Positions 14,920-22,888 of a DNA stretch of 36,419 nucleotides are shown in pieces. The stretch is from NCBI GenBank assembly GCA_028876385.1, contig JAGWSF010000165.1, positions 1-36,419 of the forward strand. Reading direction: 5' to 3'. A model generated the notes under the pieces. The model searched no databases. It was not told where the DNA came from and saw nothing but the letters and a program-made list of their open reading frames with translations. The stretch is from Acidobacteriota bacterium (GTDB lineage: Bacteria; Actinomycetota; Acidimicrobiia; Acidimicrobiales; Palsa-688). The position numbers and the translations under genes were made by a program. Each line of letters starts with the position of its first letter. Position 1 is the first letter of the stretch.

Positions 14920-15584
14920 GCGTTACCGACCAGGGCCCCGCCCAGGCGCAGGCCGACCTTGCGCACCGTCTCGATCCAGTCCGGATTGCCGAGCTTCTTG
15001 CGCAGCGAGGCCACGTGCACGTCGACGGTCTTGGTCGGCCCGTACCAGTGGGGGTCCCAGACCTCCTCGAGGATCGTCTGGCGGTCGACCACCGCACCGG
15101 GGTCGGAGGCCAGCAGAGCCAGCAGCTCGTACTCTTTGGGGGACAGGGTCACCTCCGCCCCGGCCACGAGGACCTTGCGGGTCCGACGGTCGATCTGGAG
15201 AGGCCCGAGGTCCTGTACGACGTCACCGGCCGGCTCGGGCATGCGGCGCATGACCGCCCGGATGCGGGCGACCAGCTCACGGAAGCCGAAAGGCTTGACT
15301 ATGTAGTCGTCGGCGCCCAACTCCAGACCCAACACTTTGTCCCCCTCGTCGGCTCTGGCCGTGACCACCAGGATGGGCACCGCCGAGCGCGAACGGATCT
15401 GCTGGCAGACGGCGTAGCCGTCCATGTCGGGCAGCCCCAGGTCGAGGATCACCAGGTCGGGGTCGTGGCCCGACAACGCCTCCCGGCCGGTGGCGACCCG
15501 GGCGACGGTGAATCCCTCCCGGGCCAGACCCTCGACGAGGGGTTCGGCTATGGAGTCGTCGTCTTCGACCACCAGCACCTGCAC
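14916..15584 (-). CDS. OmpR-family response regulator
   Basis: The 222-residue protein consists of a receiver domain (1-115) with acidic residues Glu7-Asp10, phospho-acceptor Asp48 in LVILDLGLPDMDGY, and the conserved Lys in KPFGFREL. A winged-helix domain follows (about 130-218) with SPKEYELLALLASDPGAVVDR and KTVDVHVASLRKKLG. It is the partner of the kinase that starts inside its stop codon. The start is a GTG (15584) directly before the conserved QVLVVEDDD. A promoter is expected in the 50-base gap to the oxidoreductase gene at 15635, but no clear one is visible. Confidence 0.93.
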   Translation of the reverse strand: MQVLVVEDDDSIAEPLVEGLAREGFTVARVATGREALSGHDPDLVILDLGLPDMDGYAVCQQIRSRSAVPILVVTARADEGDKVLGLELGADDYIVKPFGFRELVARIRAVMRRMPEPAGDVVQDLGPLQIDRRTRKVLVAGAEVTLSPKEYELLALLASDPGAVVDRQTILEEVWDPHWYGPTKTVDVHVASLRKKLGNPDWIETVRKVGLRLGGALVGNA

Positions 15585-15634
15585 CCCGAAAGGATGGCAT
15601 CACCGGGCCTCCGACCGGTACCGCCGCCCGGGCC

Positions 15635-17767
15635 TCAGAGGGCCAGGACGGCCTCCGTGGCACTGTGGATGGCCCCCTCGATGTAGCCGACCCGCTCGCA
15701 GTCGCCTATGGCCACGGCCCGTATCCCGGCGCCCTGGAGGGCTTCGGCCAGGCTCGGGTCGGGCCGCACCCCCGACGCCACGACGACGTGGTCGGCGCTC
15801 ACCGTGTGCTCCCCGCCGTCGCGTTCGAAGCGGACCCGGTCGAGGGTGATCTCCACGGCCCGGGCCCGACGCTCGATCACCACCCCGTGGCGACGAGCCT
15901 CGTGGACGGCCCGGAAGCGGCGGGGCATGGCCATCTCGGCCCCCACGTAGGAGCTCTCCTCGAGCACCGTCACCTGCCGTCCCCGCTCGGCGAGGAACTC
16001 GGCCAGCTCGAGACCCACCAAACCGCCGCCGATCACCACCACCCGGCGGCCGATGGGCAGCCACCGCCGGGAGAGTCGGCGGAGGCGGCCCACGTCGTCG
16101 AGCAGACCCAGCCGCCGACCGACGGCCAGGACCAGTCTCTGGTGGGGCGGCAGAGGGGGGCGGCGGCCCTGGCCGGTGAGCAGCGCCCGCAGGTCGTCCC
16201 CCGAGAACACGTGGGCCTGATCGGCGCCGGGCAGCGCCGGGCGGTCGCGGCGGGCGCCCGTGGCCACCAGCACCACGTCGGGACGCTCGGCGCGGATCTC
16301 CTCCAGGCCGGCCGCCCGGCCGAGGCGGATGTCCACTCCCGCCTCGCGCACCGCGGCCGACAGGTACCGGACCAGCTCGGCGTTGTTCGGGGTGGTGAGG
16401 GACGAGAACCACGCCGTTCCCCCCAGGCGGTCCCTCTCGAACAGGACGACGCGGTGGCCGGCGGTGGCCGCCAACCGGGCCGCCTCGAGGCCGGCCGGGC
16501 CGCCCCCGACGACCACGACCCGCCGGGGCGGGGCGGGTGGTGCCGGCTGGCGGGGCCGGTCGTAGTGACCCAGCCGGGCGTTGACCGCGCAGACCGGGGT
16601 GGCGTCCCAGAAGTTGCGGGCCACGCACACGAAGCAGCTGATGCAGGTCCGGACGAGGTCGGGGCGCCCGGCGGCCAGTTTGGCGGGTATGTCGGGGTCG
16701 GCGAGGAGCTGGCGGCCCATGGCCACGAACTGGCAGGTGCCGCCGGCGGCCAGGAGCGCTTCGGCCCGGTCCGGGGAGAGGCGGCCGACGGCGATGACCG
16801 GGACCGAGACGGCCCGGGTCACCGCCTGCGCCAGGTGGACGTACTGACCTTCGGTCCACGGAAGGGGACCGTCGGTGAACCCCACGCTCAGCGAGTCGGT
16901 CGTGGAGGCGCTCACGTGCAGCGCGTCGGCCCCGGCCTGCTCGGCCAGCCGGGCGTAGCGACAGGCCAGTTCGGGGCCGATCCCTTCCCCGCCGTGGCCG
17001 TACTCCGCCCCGTCGAGGCGGACCGTGACGGCGAAGGCGGGGCCACAGCGTTGCCGGACGGCCTCCACGACCGCTACCAGCAGGCGGGCCCGGTTGGCGT
17101 CGGAGCCGCCGTAGTCATCGACGCGGTGGTTGTAGAGGGGTGAGAGGAACGACGAGATGAGATATCCGTGCCCGGCGTGGATCTCGACCCCGTCCAGACC
17201 CGCCCGCTGGACCCGGGCGGCGGCTGCGGCGAAAGCCTCCACCGCCGCATCGAGGTCGTCGACGGTCGCCTCCCGCTGGGTCGGCCGGCGGGACCCGTTG
17301 GCCTTCATGAGGAGCGACAGCTCGTCGGGGGTGATGTTCTCCAGGTCGGTCACCGAGTCCGGCAGGGGCACGGAGGGGACGAGCTGGGCCCGGCCCTCCA
17401 TGGAGTCCACACGCGCCACCTTCCCGTGGTGGCATATCTGCACGATCATCGCCGCCCCGTGCTCGTGGACGGCCTCAGCCAGGCGGCTGAGGCCGGGGAT
17501 GCACGAGTCGTCGGAGAGGGCCGGCTGGTGACGGGAGGTGGCCCCCACCGGGTAGGAGACGGCCGACGTCTCGAGGATGAGCAGGCCGACCCCGCCGGCC
17601 GCCCGGTCGCGGTAGTGCTCGACCACGGCCTCGGTGATCAGACCGTCGCCGGTGCAGGCGTTCTGGTCCATGGCCGGCATCACGATCCGGTTCTTCAACT
17701 CCATCGGCCCGATCCGGCCCGGACCGAGCAGGTGGCGGTAGTTGCCGGTCAGCGCGTCGGCGGCCAT
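15635..17767 (-). CDS. Old Yellow Enzyme / 2,4-dienoyl-CoA reductase-type oxidoreductase
   Basis: The 710-residue protein has an N-terminal FMN-binding TIM barrel (1-365; LKNRIVMPAM at 24-33, HAGHGYLISSFLSP at 197-210), a [4Fe-4S] site (Cys375, Cys378, Cys381, Cys393 in CISCFVC...C) and a C-terminal FAD/NAD(P) part with two Rossmann motifs (VVVVGGGPAGLEAA at 417-430 and VVVIGGGLVGLELAEF near 570). This is the FadH/trimethylamine dehydrogenase architecture, which reduces enoyl or enone double bonds using NADPH. Members are also linked to mycofactocin clusters, but no mycofactocin gene is here. It is complete, with 50 bases to the response regulator gene downstream. The substrate cannot be named. 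Confidence 0.9.
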   Translation of the reverse strand: MAADALTGNYRHLLGPGRIGPMELKNRIVMPAMDQNACTGDGLITEAVVEHYRDRAAGGVGLLILETSAVSYPVGATSRHQPALSDDSCIPGLSRLAEAVHEHGAAMIVQICHHGKVARVDSMEGRAQLVPSVPLPDSVTDLENITPDELSLLMKANGSRRPTQREATVDDLDAAVEAFAAAAARVQRAGLDGVEIHAGHGYLISSFLSPLYNHRVDDYGGSDANRARLLVAVVEAVRQRCGPAFAVTVRLDGAEYGHGGEGIGPELACRYARLAEQAGADALHVSASTTDSLSVGFTDGPLPWTEGQYVHLAQAVTRAVSVPVIAVGRLSPDRAEALLAAGGTCQFVAMGRQLLADPDIPAKLAAGRPDLVRTCISCFVCVARNFWDATPVCAVNARLGHYDRPRQPAPPAPPRRVVVVGGGPAGLEAARLAATAGHRVVLFERDRLGGTAWFSSLTTPNNAELVRYLSAAVREAGVDIRLGRAAGLEEIRAERPDVVLVATGARRDRPALPGADQAHVFSGDDLRALLTGQGRRPPLPPHQRLVLAVGRRLGLLDDVGRLRRLSRRWLPIGRRVVVIGGGLVGLELAEFLAERGRQVTVLEESSYVGAEMAMPRRFRAVHEARRHGVVIERRARAVEITLDRVRFERDGGEHTVSADHVVVASGVRPDPSLAEALQGAGIRAVAIGDCERVGYIEGAIHSATEAVLAL

Positions 17768-17901
17768 GCGGGGGAAAGGTAGACCGAAGGGCGATCAGCC
17801 CGGGGATCGCCGTCCCGGCGGGCGGGACCAGCGGGCGGGACCAGCGGGGCGTCAGCGGCCCGGCCGAGACGGCCGGAGGTGGCCGGGAGCGGGGGCGGAC
17901 G

Positions 17902-19023
17902 TCAGACGGCGGCGGGGGCGGCCGGGACGGCGTACTCGGGGGGCACGGGCAGGCCGCCGGCGGCCTGCAGGGCCACCCGCAGGTCGTGGGGGTTGGTCGC
18001 CGCCGCGAAAGCCGTCTGCAGGGTGATCCGACCGGACTGCACCAGCGTCAGGAGGCTCTGGTCGAAGGTCATCATCCCGTGGTACTCACCGTCGGCGATC
18101 TGCTCCTCGATGGTGTCGCCAGGGGCGGTCGGGTCGACGATGCGGTCGGCGATGCGACCGGTGACCACCATGGCCTCGATGGCCGCGGCCCGGCCCTGCC
18201 CGTCGGCGAGGGGGACCAGCCGCTGGCTGACCACCCCCTTGAGCGCCTCGGCGAGGGTGAGGCGCACCTGGTGGTGCTGGGTCGGGGGGAAGAAGTCGAC
18301 GATACGGTTGACCGTCTCGGTGGCGTTGGTCGTGTGCAACGTGGACAGGACCAGATGGCCCGTCTCGGCGGCGCTCAGCGCGGCGGCCACCGTCTCGGGG
18401 TCGCGCATCTCTCCGATGAAGATCACGTCCGGGTCCTGGCGCAGCACCCGGCGCATGGCCTGCGCATAGTTATCGGTGTCGGTGCCGATCTCCCGCTGCC
18501 ATATGACCGCCCGCTTGTCATTGTGGACCACCTCGATGGGGTCCTCGAGGGTGACGATCTTGCAGGCCCGGGTGGTGTTGATGTGGTCGATCATGGCGGC
18601 CAGGGTCGTGGTCTTGCCTGACCCGGTGGGGCCGGTCACGAGGATCATCCCTCGCTGCTCCTCGGCCAGGCGGGTCACCACGGGAGGCAGGCCGAGCTGG
18701 TCGGCGGTCACCGCGTTGGGCAGCACCAGCCGCAGGACCACGGCCACGGTGCCCCGCTGGCGGCAGGCGTTACCCCGGAAACGTCCGATCCCCGGGACCG
18801 ACACCGAGAAGTCGGCCTCGCCGGTGGTCTCGAACTCCCGCAGGCGATCGGCGGGGAGAAAATGCTTCAGACCCTCCCTCATGTCGGCCGCCTCGACCGG
18901 CGCGAAAGGTATCGGACGCAGGTCGCTGTTGACCCGGATACGCGGTGGGCTACCGGCCCCGACGTGGAGGTCCGAGCCACCGAACTTGACGAGGTGCGCC
19001 AGCATGCCGGCCAGATCCCACAT
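17902..19023 (-). CDS. pilT: PilT-type twitching motility ATPase
   Basis: The 373-residue protein begins with the PilT N-terminal domain (GGSDLHVGAGSPPRIRVNSDL) and carries Walker A GPTGSGKTT (131-139), the Asp box IVTLEDPIEVVHNDK, Walker B DVIFIGEMRDPETV and His box TGHLVLSTLHTTNA. PilT hexamers power retraction of type IV pili. I placed the start at the ATG 19023 because the family begins there; an in-frame ATG at 19110 would add 29 residues of non-family sequence. The C-terminal 20 residues are Pro/Ala-rich. No other pilus gene is in the window. The neighbouring divergent gene encodes a tiny HTH protein. Confidence 0.9.
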   Translation of the reverse strand: MWDLAGMLAHLVKFGGSDLHVGAGSPPRIRVNSDLRPIPFAPVEAADMREGLKHFLPADRLREFETTGEADFSVSVPGIGRFRGNACRQRGTVAVVLRLVLPNAVTADQLGLPPVVTRLAEEQRGMILVTGPTGSGKTTTLAAMIDHINTTRACKIVTLEDPIEVVHNDKRAVIWQREIGTDTDNYAQAMRRVLRQDPDVIFIGEMRDPETVAAALSAAETGHLVLSTLHTTNATETVNRIVDFFPPTQHHQVRLTLAEALKGVVSQRLVPLADGQGRAAAIEAMVVTGRIADRIVDPTAPGDTIEEQIADGEYHGMMTFDQSLLTLVQSGRITLQTAFAAATNPHDLRVALQAAGGLPVPPEYAVPAAPAAV

Positions 19024-19111
19024 ATCAGCTTTTTCGGTCGCCGGCACGCCGGAGTGAAGTAATACACGTTCCCTCCCGGGCTCGAGCGGAAGCCGAAGAG
19101 CGAGAAACACC

Positions 19112-19137
19112 GGTCGGGCGGCGAAGGCGGCCCGACC
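19112..19137. promoter_or_regulatory. 8-bp stem hairpin between pilT and the HTH gene
   Basis: The arms GGTCGGGC and GCCCGACC enclose a 10-base loop in the divergent intergenic region. It could be a structured leader or an operator-like inverted repeat. Chance stems are common at this GC content, so the role is open. Confidence 0.3.
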
Positions 19138-19179
19138 CGTCCTCTTGAGGCTCGTCGATCACACGGCGATAGGACTGAC

Positions 19180-19362
19180 ATGGATGTGCTGACCGCCCTG
19201 CGTCAATCACCGCAACCGCTCTCCGACGACGAGTTGGCCGAGATGCTCGGCCGGGACAGCCGAACCATTGGCCAGGAGTGCCGCTCCCTCGCCTTTCGCG
19301 GGCTGGTCATAAGGGAGCAGAAGCCCGACCGGATGGTCAACCGCGTCTACCGCGGCGACTGA
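19180..19362 (+). CDS. Small winged-helix DNA-binding protein
   Basis: The 60-residue protein reads as a compact winged helix: helix 1 VLTALRQSP, helix 2 SDDELAEML, recognition helix DSRTIGQECRSLAFRG and a wing LVIREQKPDRMVNRVY. The ATG is preceded by AGGA at a spacing of five bases. It is divergent from pilT across about 156 bases. It lacks any effector domain, so it may act as a simple repressor, or be a nucleic-acid-binding protein of another kind. The fold is inferred from the helix and hydrophobicity pattern; no family name can be given. Confidence 0.65.
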   Translation: MDVLTALRQSPQPLSDDELAEMLGRDSRTIGQECRSLAFRGLVIREQKPDRMVNRVYRGD

Positions 19363-19384
19363 CCGGTCGAACCGTTAGCCTGCA

Positions 19385-19401
19385 CCCGCCGGGCCGGCGG
19401 G
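19385..19401 (+). terminator. Possible terminator hairpin after the HTH gene
   Basis: A perfect 7-bp stem CCCGCCG / CGGCGGG with a 3-base loop lies 22 bases after the stop codon. There is no U-tract, so intrinsic termination is uncertain. Confidence 0.3.
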
Positions 19402-19471
19402 ACCTCCGTCGCCGGCGCCGGGCGCACACCGCGACCGCCGGCCAGACGCCGCTTCGGAGGACCCGACAGAG

Positions 19472-20584
19472 ATGATCATCGATCCGCTCGACGAATATCC
19501 GATCCACCAGGTGCCCATGTCGATGGCCTACGTGGCCACCAGCGACCGAAACGCCTACGACCGCTGCATCTTCCAGGGTCTCGACCACGAGGCCGGCACC
19601 TACTTCCTGACCGGCCTGGGCGTCTACCCGAATGCCGGCATCACCGACGCTTTCATGTCGGTGCGGCGAGGCAACCGCCAATGGACTCTGCAGACCTCCT
19701 CGGTACGACCCGACGACCGGATGGAGCAGCGGGCCGGGCCCTACCGGATCGAGGTGGTCGAGCCGCTGCGGCGCCTCCATGTGACCTCGAGCGATGACGA
19801 ACTGGCGTGCGACTTGACCTTCGTCTCGGACTACGAGCCGCTGCGCGAGCCCCAGCACGTCAAGTACAGCGAACCCACCGGCAAGGTGATGCTCGAAGGG
19901 TGCCGGTTCGCCCAGGTGGGCACCTGGGAGGGCGAGATCACCGTGGACGGGCACACCGTGGCCGTCGACCCGGCCCACTGGACGGCCACGAGGGACCGGT
20001 CGTGGGGCATACGGCCCGTCGGCGAAGCCGACCCTCCGGGGCGGCCCGGCGGCGGCCAACCCCACGTCTGGTGGGTGTGGGCCCCCATCAAGTTCGAGGA
20101 CTTCGGGGTCCATCTGATGGTCGACTCGGAGCCCGACGGTTACCGCACCGTCAACTACGCGGTCCGCTACTGGCCGACGGCGTCGGGGCGGCGCCTCGAG
20201 CAGCTCGGATGGCCCGAGATCGACATCCGCTACCACCCCGGCACCCGCATCCCCGAGGGCGCCACGATCCATCTGCGGACCGTCGACCGCCGGTCGCTGG
20301 ACATCGAAGTCGAGTGTCTGACGTCCATACCCTTGCACCTGGGCTGCGGCTACGGCTCCGATCCCGACTGGAACCACGGCCGGTGGATGGGCGAGTCCTG
20401 GCGCCGCCTGATCATCTTCGACTTCGACGACCCCGAAGTGCAGGCCCGGTTGCCGTGGGGCGGCATCGACCACCTGGCCCGCGCCACCTGCGACGGCCAG
20501 ACCGGCTTCGGGATATTCGAGCACGGCACCATCGGACGCCACGACCCGACCGGCATGGCCGATCTGACGTCGGTGGCGGACTGA
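19472..20584 (+). CDS. Lipocalin-like (AttH/CrtC-related) domain protein of unknown function
   Basis: The 370-residue soluble protein has no signal peptide or membrane segment. It is rich in Trp and aromatic beta-strand segments (MSMAYVATSDRNAYDRCIFQG, RDRSWGIRPVG, HVWWVWAPIKFEDFGVHLM). The RDRSWGIRP motif followed by WWVWAPI is characteristic of actinobacterial proteins related to the AttH/hydroxyneurosporene synthase-like double-lipocalin group, often found beside short-chain dehydrogenases and acyl-CoA enzymes. Several conserved Trp, His and Asp residues could form a binding site. GGAGG is 12 bases before the ATG. It lies 119 bases before an SDR gene on the same strand, with which it may share a pathway for a lipid or terpenoid substrate. 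The reaction is unknown. Confidence 0.7.
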   Translation: MIIDPLDEYPIHQVPMSMAYVATSDRNAYDRCIFQGLDHEAGTYFLTGLGVYPNAGITDAFMSVRRGNRQWTLQTSSVRPDDRMEQRAGPYRIEVVEPLRRLHVTSSDDELACDLTFVSDYEPLREPQHVKYSEPTGKVMLEGCRFAQVGTWEGEITVDGHTVAVDPAHWTATRDRSWGIRPVGEADPPGRPGGGQPHVWWVWAPIKFEDFGVHLMVDSEPDGYRTVNYAVRYWPTASGRRLEQLGWPEIDIRYHPGTRIPEGATIHLRTVDRRSLDIEVECLTSIPLHLGCGYGSDPDWNHGRWMGESWRRLIIFDFDDPEVQARLPWGGIDHLARATCDGQTGFGIFEHGTIGRHDPTGMADLTSVAD

Positions 20585-20703
20585 CCCGGGGCCCTCTGCG
20601 GCCGGCCGACGCCGACCCCCACGGGGCGGGGACGGGCCGCCGACCGGGGAGTAATGTCCCGGCCGGGTGGCCGCCGGGTGGCCGCATCAGGAGGGGATGA
20701 CCG

Positions 20704-21468
20704 ATGAGGATGGACTCCAAAGTCGTGTTGATGGCCGGGGGGGCCGGCGGTATCGGATCGGCCACCTCGCGGCGACTCGGCGCCGAGGGCGCCAAAGTGG
20801 TGGTGGGCGATCTCAACGAGGAAGCGGCCGCCGAGGTGGCGGCCGATATCGTCGCCGCCGGCGGCGAGGCGCGGTCCGTGGGCATGGACGTCGGCGACGA
20901 AGGGTCAGTGGCCGCCGCCATCAAGGCGGCGCTCGATGCCTACGGCGGGATCGACGGGGTCCACGTGAACGCCGCCGATCTGTCCCCCGGCACCGTCCTT
21001 CAAGACAGCGACGCCCTGGGCCTGGACCTGTCGGTGTTCGACCGCACCATCCGCACCGGTCTGCGGGGCCACCTGCTGTGCACCCAGCTGGCCCTCCCCC
21101 ACCTGCTCAGCCGGGGCGGCGGCGCGCTGGTCTACACCAGTTCGGCGGCGGCCTTCATCGGAGAGCCGGAACGACCTTCCTACGCCATGGCCAAGGCCGG
21201 CATCAACGCCCTGGTCCGGCACGTGGCGTCGAAGTGGGGCAAGGAGGGCATCCGGGCCAACGCCGTCGCCCCCGGCCTGGTCGTGACGCCCACCATCGAG
21301 AAGACCATGGACGAACGCTTCCTGCAGTACGCGCTGGCCGGGACCCGCAGCTCGCGTCTCGGGAGGCCCGAGGACATCGCCGCCATGGTGACCTTCCTCA
21401 TGTCCTCCGACGGGGAGTGGGTCAACGGCCAGATCATCAGCGTGGACGGGGGAGCCGTTCTGCGCTGA
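20704..21468 (+). CDS. Short-chain dehydrogenase/reductase (SDR)
   Basis: This 254-residue classical SDR has the cofactor motif MAGGAGGIG (10-18, with Ala instead of Thr at the start of the TGxxxGxG pattern), Asp36 in VVVGDLNE pointing to NAD(H), the region VHVNAAD in place of NNAG, catalytic Ser in YTSSAAA, and YAMAK holding Tyr and Lys. The C-terminal VNGQIISVDGG is typical. The ATG at 20704 is seven bases after GGAGGGG. The substrate is unknown; the neighbouring lipocalin-like protein suggests a lipid or steroid-type alcohol. Confidence 0.92.
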   Translation: MRMDSKVVLMAGGAGGIGSATSRRLGAEGAKVVVGDLNEEAAAEVAADIVAAGGEARSVGMDVGDEGSVAAAIKAALDAYGGIDGVHVNAADLSPGTVLQDSDALGLDLSVFDRTIRTGLRGHLLCTQLALPHLLSRGGGALVYTSSAAAFIGEPERPSYAMAKAGINALVRHVASKWGKEGIRANAVAPGLVVTPTIEKTMDERFLQYALAGTRSSRLGRPEDIAAMVTFLMSSDGEWVNGQIISVDGGAVLR

Positions 21469-21502
21469 GCCTGAAGGTGGCGCCCGGAGCCCGGGCCGCC
21501 GC

Positions 21503-21922
21503 TCAGGTCGGGCCAGGGCCGCAGGACGGGGTCCGGTCGAGGTCTTGTTCGGAGTAGTCCGACAGCGCGGCTGCGACGTCGGGGTGGACCTCGGCGATAC
21601 GGTCGAGCCCGGTCACTTCGAGGACCCGGCGGATGGACGGAATGGGTCCGGCCAGGCGCATGTCGCCGCCGAGCTCACGAACCCGACGGACGCCCCCGAT
21701 CACCGCGCCCAGCCCGGAGGAGTCCACGAACGACAGCTTCGAGATGTCGAGTACCACCTGACTGGCCGCCGGCAGTTCGGCGATGGCCTGCCTGAACTTC
21801 CAGACTGTCGACGAGTCCACCACACCGATGACGTGCACGACGTCGCAACCGTTCAGGCGACTGGACGGCAGGACCAGGTCGGTGGTGGGGATCAGCTGTG
21901 CTCGGGTCGGCATGACGACCAT
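21503..21922 (-). CDS. STAS-domain anti-sigma factor antagonist
   Basis: A STAS fold of about 110 residues is seen: DVVHVIGVVDSSTVWKFRQAI, VVLDISKLSFVDSSGLGAVIGG and MRLAGPIPSIRRVLEVTGLD. The serine pair in FVDSSGLG includes the site phosphorylated by anti-sigma kinases in SpoIIAA/RsbV proteins. I prefer the ATG at 21922 (139 residues); an ATG at 21988 adds 22 non-conserved residues. No anti-sigma kinase is adjacent. The SigB/F-type sigma factor at 3471 is a possible end target, which is inference. The gene is divergent from the MtrA-like regulator. Confidence 0.88.
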   Translation of the reverse strand: MVVMPTRAQLIPTTDLVLPSSRLNGCDVVHVIGVVDSSTVWKFRQAIAELPAASQVVLDISKLSFVDSSGLGAVIGGVRRVRELGGDMRLAGPIPSIRRVLEVTGLDRIAEVHPDVAAALSDYSEQDLDRTPSCGPGPT

Positions 21923-22131
21923 GCTGCACGGTCCGTTTGACGCCGAGATGGCTCCCGGGTGGCAGTCCGGTGACAAGTCATGCGTCACCCGATTGACATC
22001 CCGACGCGACCGGGCCGAGACCCCGGGCGGTCATCATCATCGAAGTGAAACTGAGTAACCCGGCCGGTGCCGCGCCGGTCGGAACGTGGTCTCGCGTCGA
22101 TAAGCGGGCTGCGACCTGCCAACATGATGCG

Positions 22132-22815
22132 GTGGCAGCGCGGCTCCTGCTAATCGAGGACGACGATCGCATCCGGGAAACCACCCGGCTGGTCCTCGAG
22201 GACGACGGCTACGAAGTCGACGAGGCCCCGTCGGCGGAAGCTGGCCTGGTCCTGTTCGGGCAGCGGTCGCCAGCCTGCGTGATAGTGGACCTCATGCTGC
22301 CCGGCATGAACGGCTTCGAGTGCTGCCGGGCCCTGCGCCATCTGGGAGACGTGCCGATAATCGTGCTCACGGCTCGCACCGACAGCCACGACGTGGTGGC
22401 CGGTCTCGAAGCGGGGGCCGACGACTACGTGACCAAGCCGTTTCACGCCAAGGAGCTGACCGCCCGTATCCGGGCGCTACTTCGCCGGGCGTCGCTCGGG
22501 AACTCCCGGATGGCCTCGAAGGTGGTGATCGGCGACGTCGTGGTGCTGCCCGAGGAGGGACTCGTCAGGCGGAGGGGGGAGGAGGTGTCGCTGACCAAGA
22601 CGGAGTTCCGACTGCTCTGCGAGCTGGCGGCCCACCCCGGGCGGGTACACAGCCGGGAGGTGCTCCTCGAGAGCGTGTGGGGCTATCCGGGCACCGGTGA
22701 CGGCAAAGTAGTCGACACCCACATCCACCGACTGCGCAACAAGCTGGAGGACGACCCGGCCAACCCCGTGCACGTCGTCACGGTGCGGGGTCTCGGCTAC
22801 AAGGTGGCGGTCTGA
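22132..22815 (+). CDS. OmpR-family response regulator, MtrA-like
   Basis: The 227-residue protein has a receiver domain with LLLIEDDDRIRE, phospho-acceptor Asp53 in VIVDLMLPGMNGFE, and KPFHAKELTARIRALLRR, followed by a winged helix (LTKTEFRLLCELAAHPGRVHSREVLLESVWGY, VVDTHIHRLRNKLE, TVRGLGYK). Sequence style and gene order (regulator, kinase, lipoprotein) are those of mtrA-mtrB-lpqB, which in actinobacteria control cell wall and division genes. I chose GTG 22132, right at the conserved domain; upstream in-frame starts add an unlikely leader. No good ribosome binding site is visible, so the start is not certain. Confidence 0.9.
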   Translation: MAARLLLIEDDDRIRETTRLVLEDDGYEVDEAPSAEAGLVLFGQRSPACVIVDLMLPGMNGFECCRALRHLGDVPIIVLTARTDSHDVVAGLEAGADDYVTKPFHAKELTARIRALLRRASLGNSRMASKVVIGDVVVLPEEGLVRRRGEEVSLTKTEFRLLCELAAHPGRVHSREVLLESVWGYPGTGDGKVVDTHIHRLRNKLEDDPANPVHVVTVRGLGYKVAV

Positions 22816-22886
22816 CGGGAGCCGGCCTGACGGGAGCCGGCCTGACGGGAGCCGGCCTGACGGGAGCCGGCCTGACGGGCACCGAG
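22812..22886 (+). repeat. 15-bp tandem repeat (4 exact copies plus one partial)
   Basis: The unit CTGACGGGAGCCGGC occurs four times exactly (22812, 22827, 22842, 22857) and begins a fifth, diverged copy at 22872. The first copy contains the TGA stop of the response regulator, and the in-frame TGA recurs in each copy. Each copy carries GGGAG, resembling a ribosome binding site, and GCCGGC, which is self-complementary. The kinase GTG start follows three bases after the array. Confidence 0.95.
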
Positions 22887-22888
22887 AC

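Noticed and set aside
12553..17143. Long plus-strand open frames (12553-13539, 13627-15306, 15665-17143)
   Set aside because: They are antisense to well-recognised genes and rich in Gly/Arg/His/Gln, as expected from third-position GC bias.
19024..19179. Possible c-di-GMP riboswitch upstream of pilT
   Set aside because: Such switches often precede pilus genes, but none of the conserved GEMM core sequences is seen; only a plain GC-rich stem is present.
22812..22886. Short direct repeats considered as a CRISPR-like array
   Set aside because: The 15-bp units are contiguous with no spacers and no cas gene is present, so this is a simple tandem repeat.
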